This document shows positions 63,027-64,000 of a stretch of DNA of 64,000 nt, one piece after another. The notes under the pieces are model-generated. The model did not search any database, was not told the DNA's origin, and worked only from the letters and a program-made list of their open reading frames with translations. The DNA lies in contig WKFI01000019.1 in assembly GCA_014872875.1 (NCBI GenBank), forward strand, positions 372,001 to 436,000, in the 5' to 3' direction. How positions within the stretch are numbered: position 1 is the stretch's first letter; each line of letters starts with the position of its first letter. Source of the stretch: Paracoccaceae bacterium (GTDB lineage: Bacteria; Pseudomonadota; Alphaproteobacteria; Rhodobacterales; Rhodobacteraceae). Both the position numbers and the translations under genes were made by a program.

Positions 63027-63374
63027 ATGGAAAAGAAATCAAAGCGCAGTCAGCAGGTCTATACTCTGGTGGTGCAGATCGGTCGCAAAGACGGGGATGG
63101 TTTGCCTGATGGCGCAACCGGTGCTGCACTGATGGTCTATGCCTCGGGCGTCGACGAAGCCGAAGCGGTCCGTGAAACCGTTGCCATCCTGAAACAGGCT
63201 GATACCGCCCCGCTGGATGTGACTGGGTACGGCACCGTGGAAGAGCGTGAAGCCGAAGGTCACGAAATCGACGAGGCAGAACGAGAGCTCATGCAACGGG
63301 CGTTGGATGAAAATGCCGTAATCGTTGCCCAGATGACCCCGTTCTATGGCGACCCCGGCGAAACCGTACACTGA
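63027..63374 (+). CDS. Hypothetical cytoplasmic protein
   Basis: A 115-residue acidic protein with an alternating strand/helix layout (VYTLVVQIGRKDGDG, ALMVYASGVDEAEAVRETVAILKQAD), compatible with a small ferredoxin-like fold. I do not recognise the family. It lies between divergent Hint gene and the convergent channel-like gene. Confidence 0.65.
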   Translation: MEKKSKRSQQVYTLVVQIGRKDGDGLPDGATGAALMVYASGVDEAEAVRETVAILKQADTAPLDVTGYGTVEEREAEGHEIDEAERELMQRALDENAVIVAQMTPFYGDPGETVH

Positions 63375-63389
63375 GCCGTCCAAGATGGT

Positions 63390-64000
63390 TCAGTTCATCG
63401 CTCCGAACCATTTGCGATAGATTTTTTCATAGGTGCCGTCCTCCCGCAGCATCAGCAGCGCCTGGTTGAAAGGCTCCACCAGATCCGAACCGCTGGGGAA
63501 GGCAATTCCATAGTCTTCCCGAAGAAAGACACTGCCCACCAGCTGCCCGTGTTCGGACCCATGGTGGCTGGTGTAGTAAGACAGGATCGGTGCATCAAAC
63601 ACCACTGCATCCAACTGCCCCTTCTCAAAGGCTTGCAGCAACACCTCCAGATCGTCAAAGCCCAGATAATCGACATCGCGACGTTCCAGGAACCCGGCCG
63701 CTGTCGAATTTGAAATGGTGCCGACGCTTTCGCCGTAGAGGTCATTGATCGAGTTGATAGACCCCGTGATCGCCTGCACAGTCATAGCCGCAGTAATCTT
63801 GGCCACGAACACAGACACCACGAACAGTGACGAAATAACCAGCAGCACACCAAACACGCGGCCAAACGGCGTCCGCGGCATCCGTTCTTCGAAACCGCCA
63901 TTCACCACCAGGTTCAACGCCCACCAGAAGGACGGAAACCAGGCCTCTGAAAGCGGCCGCTCAAAATAAGGCTGGGCGCGTCGTTCGAAGACCCACATCA
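63390..64000 (-). CDS. Glutamate-receptor-like channel/binding protein (C-terminal part, cut by window edge)
   Basis: The visible 203 residues hold a pore region ([21 protein letters not shown]), a transmembrane segment ([20 protein letters not shown]) and the second lobe of a periplasmic solute-binding domain ([38 protein letters not shown]). This is the order of prokaryotic ionotropic glutamate receptors (lobe 1, helix, pore loop, helix, lobe 2). The filter TVGYGD seen in GluR0 is replaced by VVNGGFEE, so ion selectivity is unclear. The N-terminus, lobe 1 and the first helix lie beyond the right edge; the ATG near 63998 is unlikely to be the true start. Confidence 0.8.
   Translation of the reverse strand, partial: MWVFERRAQPYFERPLSEAWFPSFWWALNLVVNGGFEERMPRTPFGRVFGVLLVISSLFVVSVFVAKITAAMTVQAITGSINSINDLYGESVGTISNSTAAGFLERRDVDYLGFDDLEVLLQAFEKGQLDAVVFDAPILSYYTSHHGSEHGQLVGSVFLREDYGIAFPSGSDLVEPFNQALLMLREDGTYEKIYRKWFGAMN

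Overview
The window is a stretch of chromosome from an alphaproteobacterium, most likely a marine Rhodobacterales (Roseobacter group) bacterium. The evidence is the high GC content, the densely packed operons with 4-base ATGA overlaps, TRAP transport, the BoxABC aerobic benzoyl-CoA route, the two-step HutF type of histidine catabolism, CtrA-type TTAA-N7-TTAA sites beside flagellar genes, and typical roseobacter families (IalB, a DUF465-like small protein, a Hint-domain secreted protein). I found no rRNA, tRNA, CRISPR array, insertion sequence or prophage. The two end genes are cut by the window edges.

Layout. 1-10.9 kb is mixed housekeeping and envelope: a truncated repeat protein, a GT25 glycosyltransferase, a 1-Cys peroxiredoxin, an aldehyde dehydrogenase, a T4-like lysozyme with a secreted partner, an ABC1/UbiB kinase overlapping a DCC-family thiol oxidoreductase, a GT11 fucosyltransferase and an RluA-type synthase. 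11-18.5 kb is histidine utilisation (hutU, a secreted unknown, hutH, hutI / hutF, hutD, hutC), with a perfect palindrome between the divergent hutI and hutF. 18.6-23.4 kb is an amino-acid catabolic cluster (Asp/Glu racemase-like, M24, diaminopropionate ammonia-lyase, M20) divergent from an Lrp/AsnC regulator. It resembles an ectoine-type pathway rebuilt around 2,3-diaminopropionate. 23.5-28.7 kb is an arsenic operon: an ArsR-ArsC fusion, the ArsJ-associated GAPDH, a DUF1036 secreted protein, ArsJ and Acr3. 28.8-32.0 kb pairs a GMC alcohol dehydrogenase with an acyl-CoA ligase.

32.1-38.0 kb is a distal flagellar operon (motB, flgE, flgK, flgL, flgI). 38.1-47.2 kb is aerobic benzoyl-CoA degradation (boxR, thioesterase, boxA, a tiny Cys-rich protein, boxB, boxC, DUF309, alpha/beta hydrolase, benzoate-CoA ligase). 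It is followed by a MarR regulator and a DctMQP TRAP transporter (48.2-51.4 kb). A shared motif, TTGCAA-N-ATAATGC or its TGCA-containing variants, sits before boxC, before the ligase operon and before dctP, with a related half-site at boxR. This suggests one BoxR regulon that includes the transporter.

51.9-64 kb is mixed again: an FAH-family hydrolase, serB, an ArsR/SRPBCC/YCII operon, ialB, an LprI-like protein, rlmN, a small holin-like membrane protein, a LOG-family protein, a Thr/Ser dehydratase-like enzyme, dapD, a Hint-domain secreted protein and a truncated glutamate-receptor-like channel protein.

The most interesting candidates are the diaminopropionate-centred cluster, the extended BoxR regulon with its 58-residue CxxCxxCxxxC protein, the DUF1036 protein inside an ArsJ-type arsenic operon, and the operators that overlap the start codons of both ArsR-family genes.
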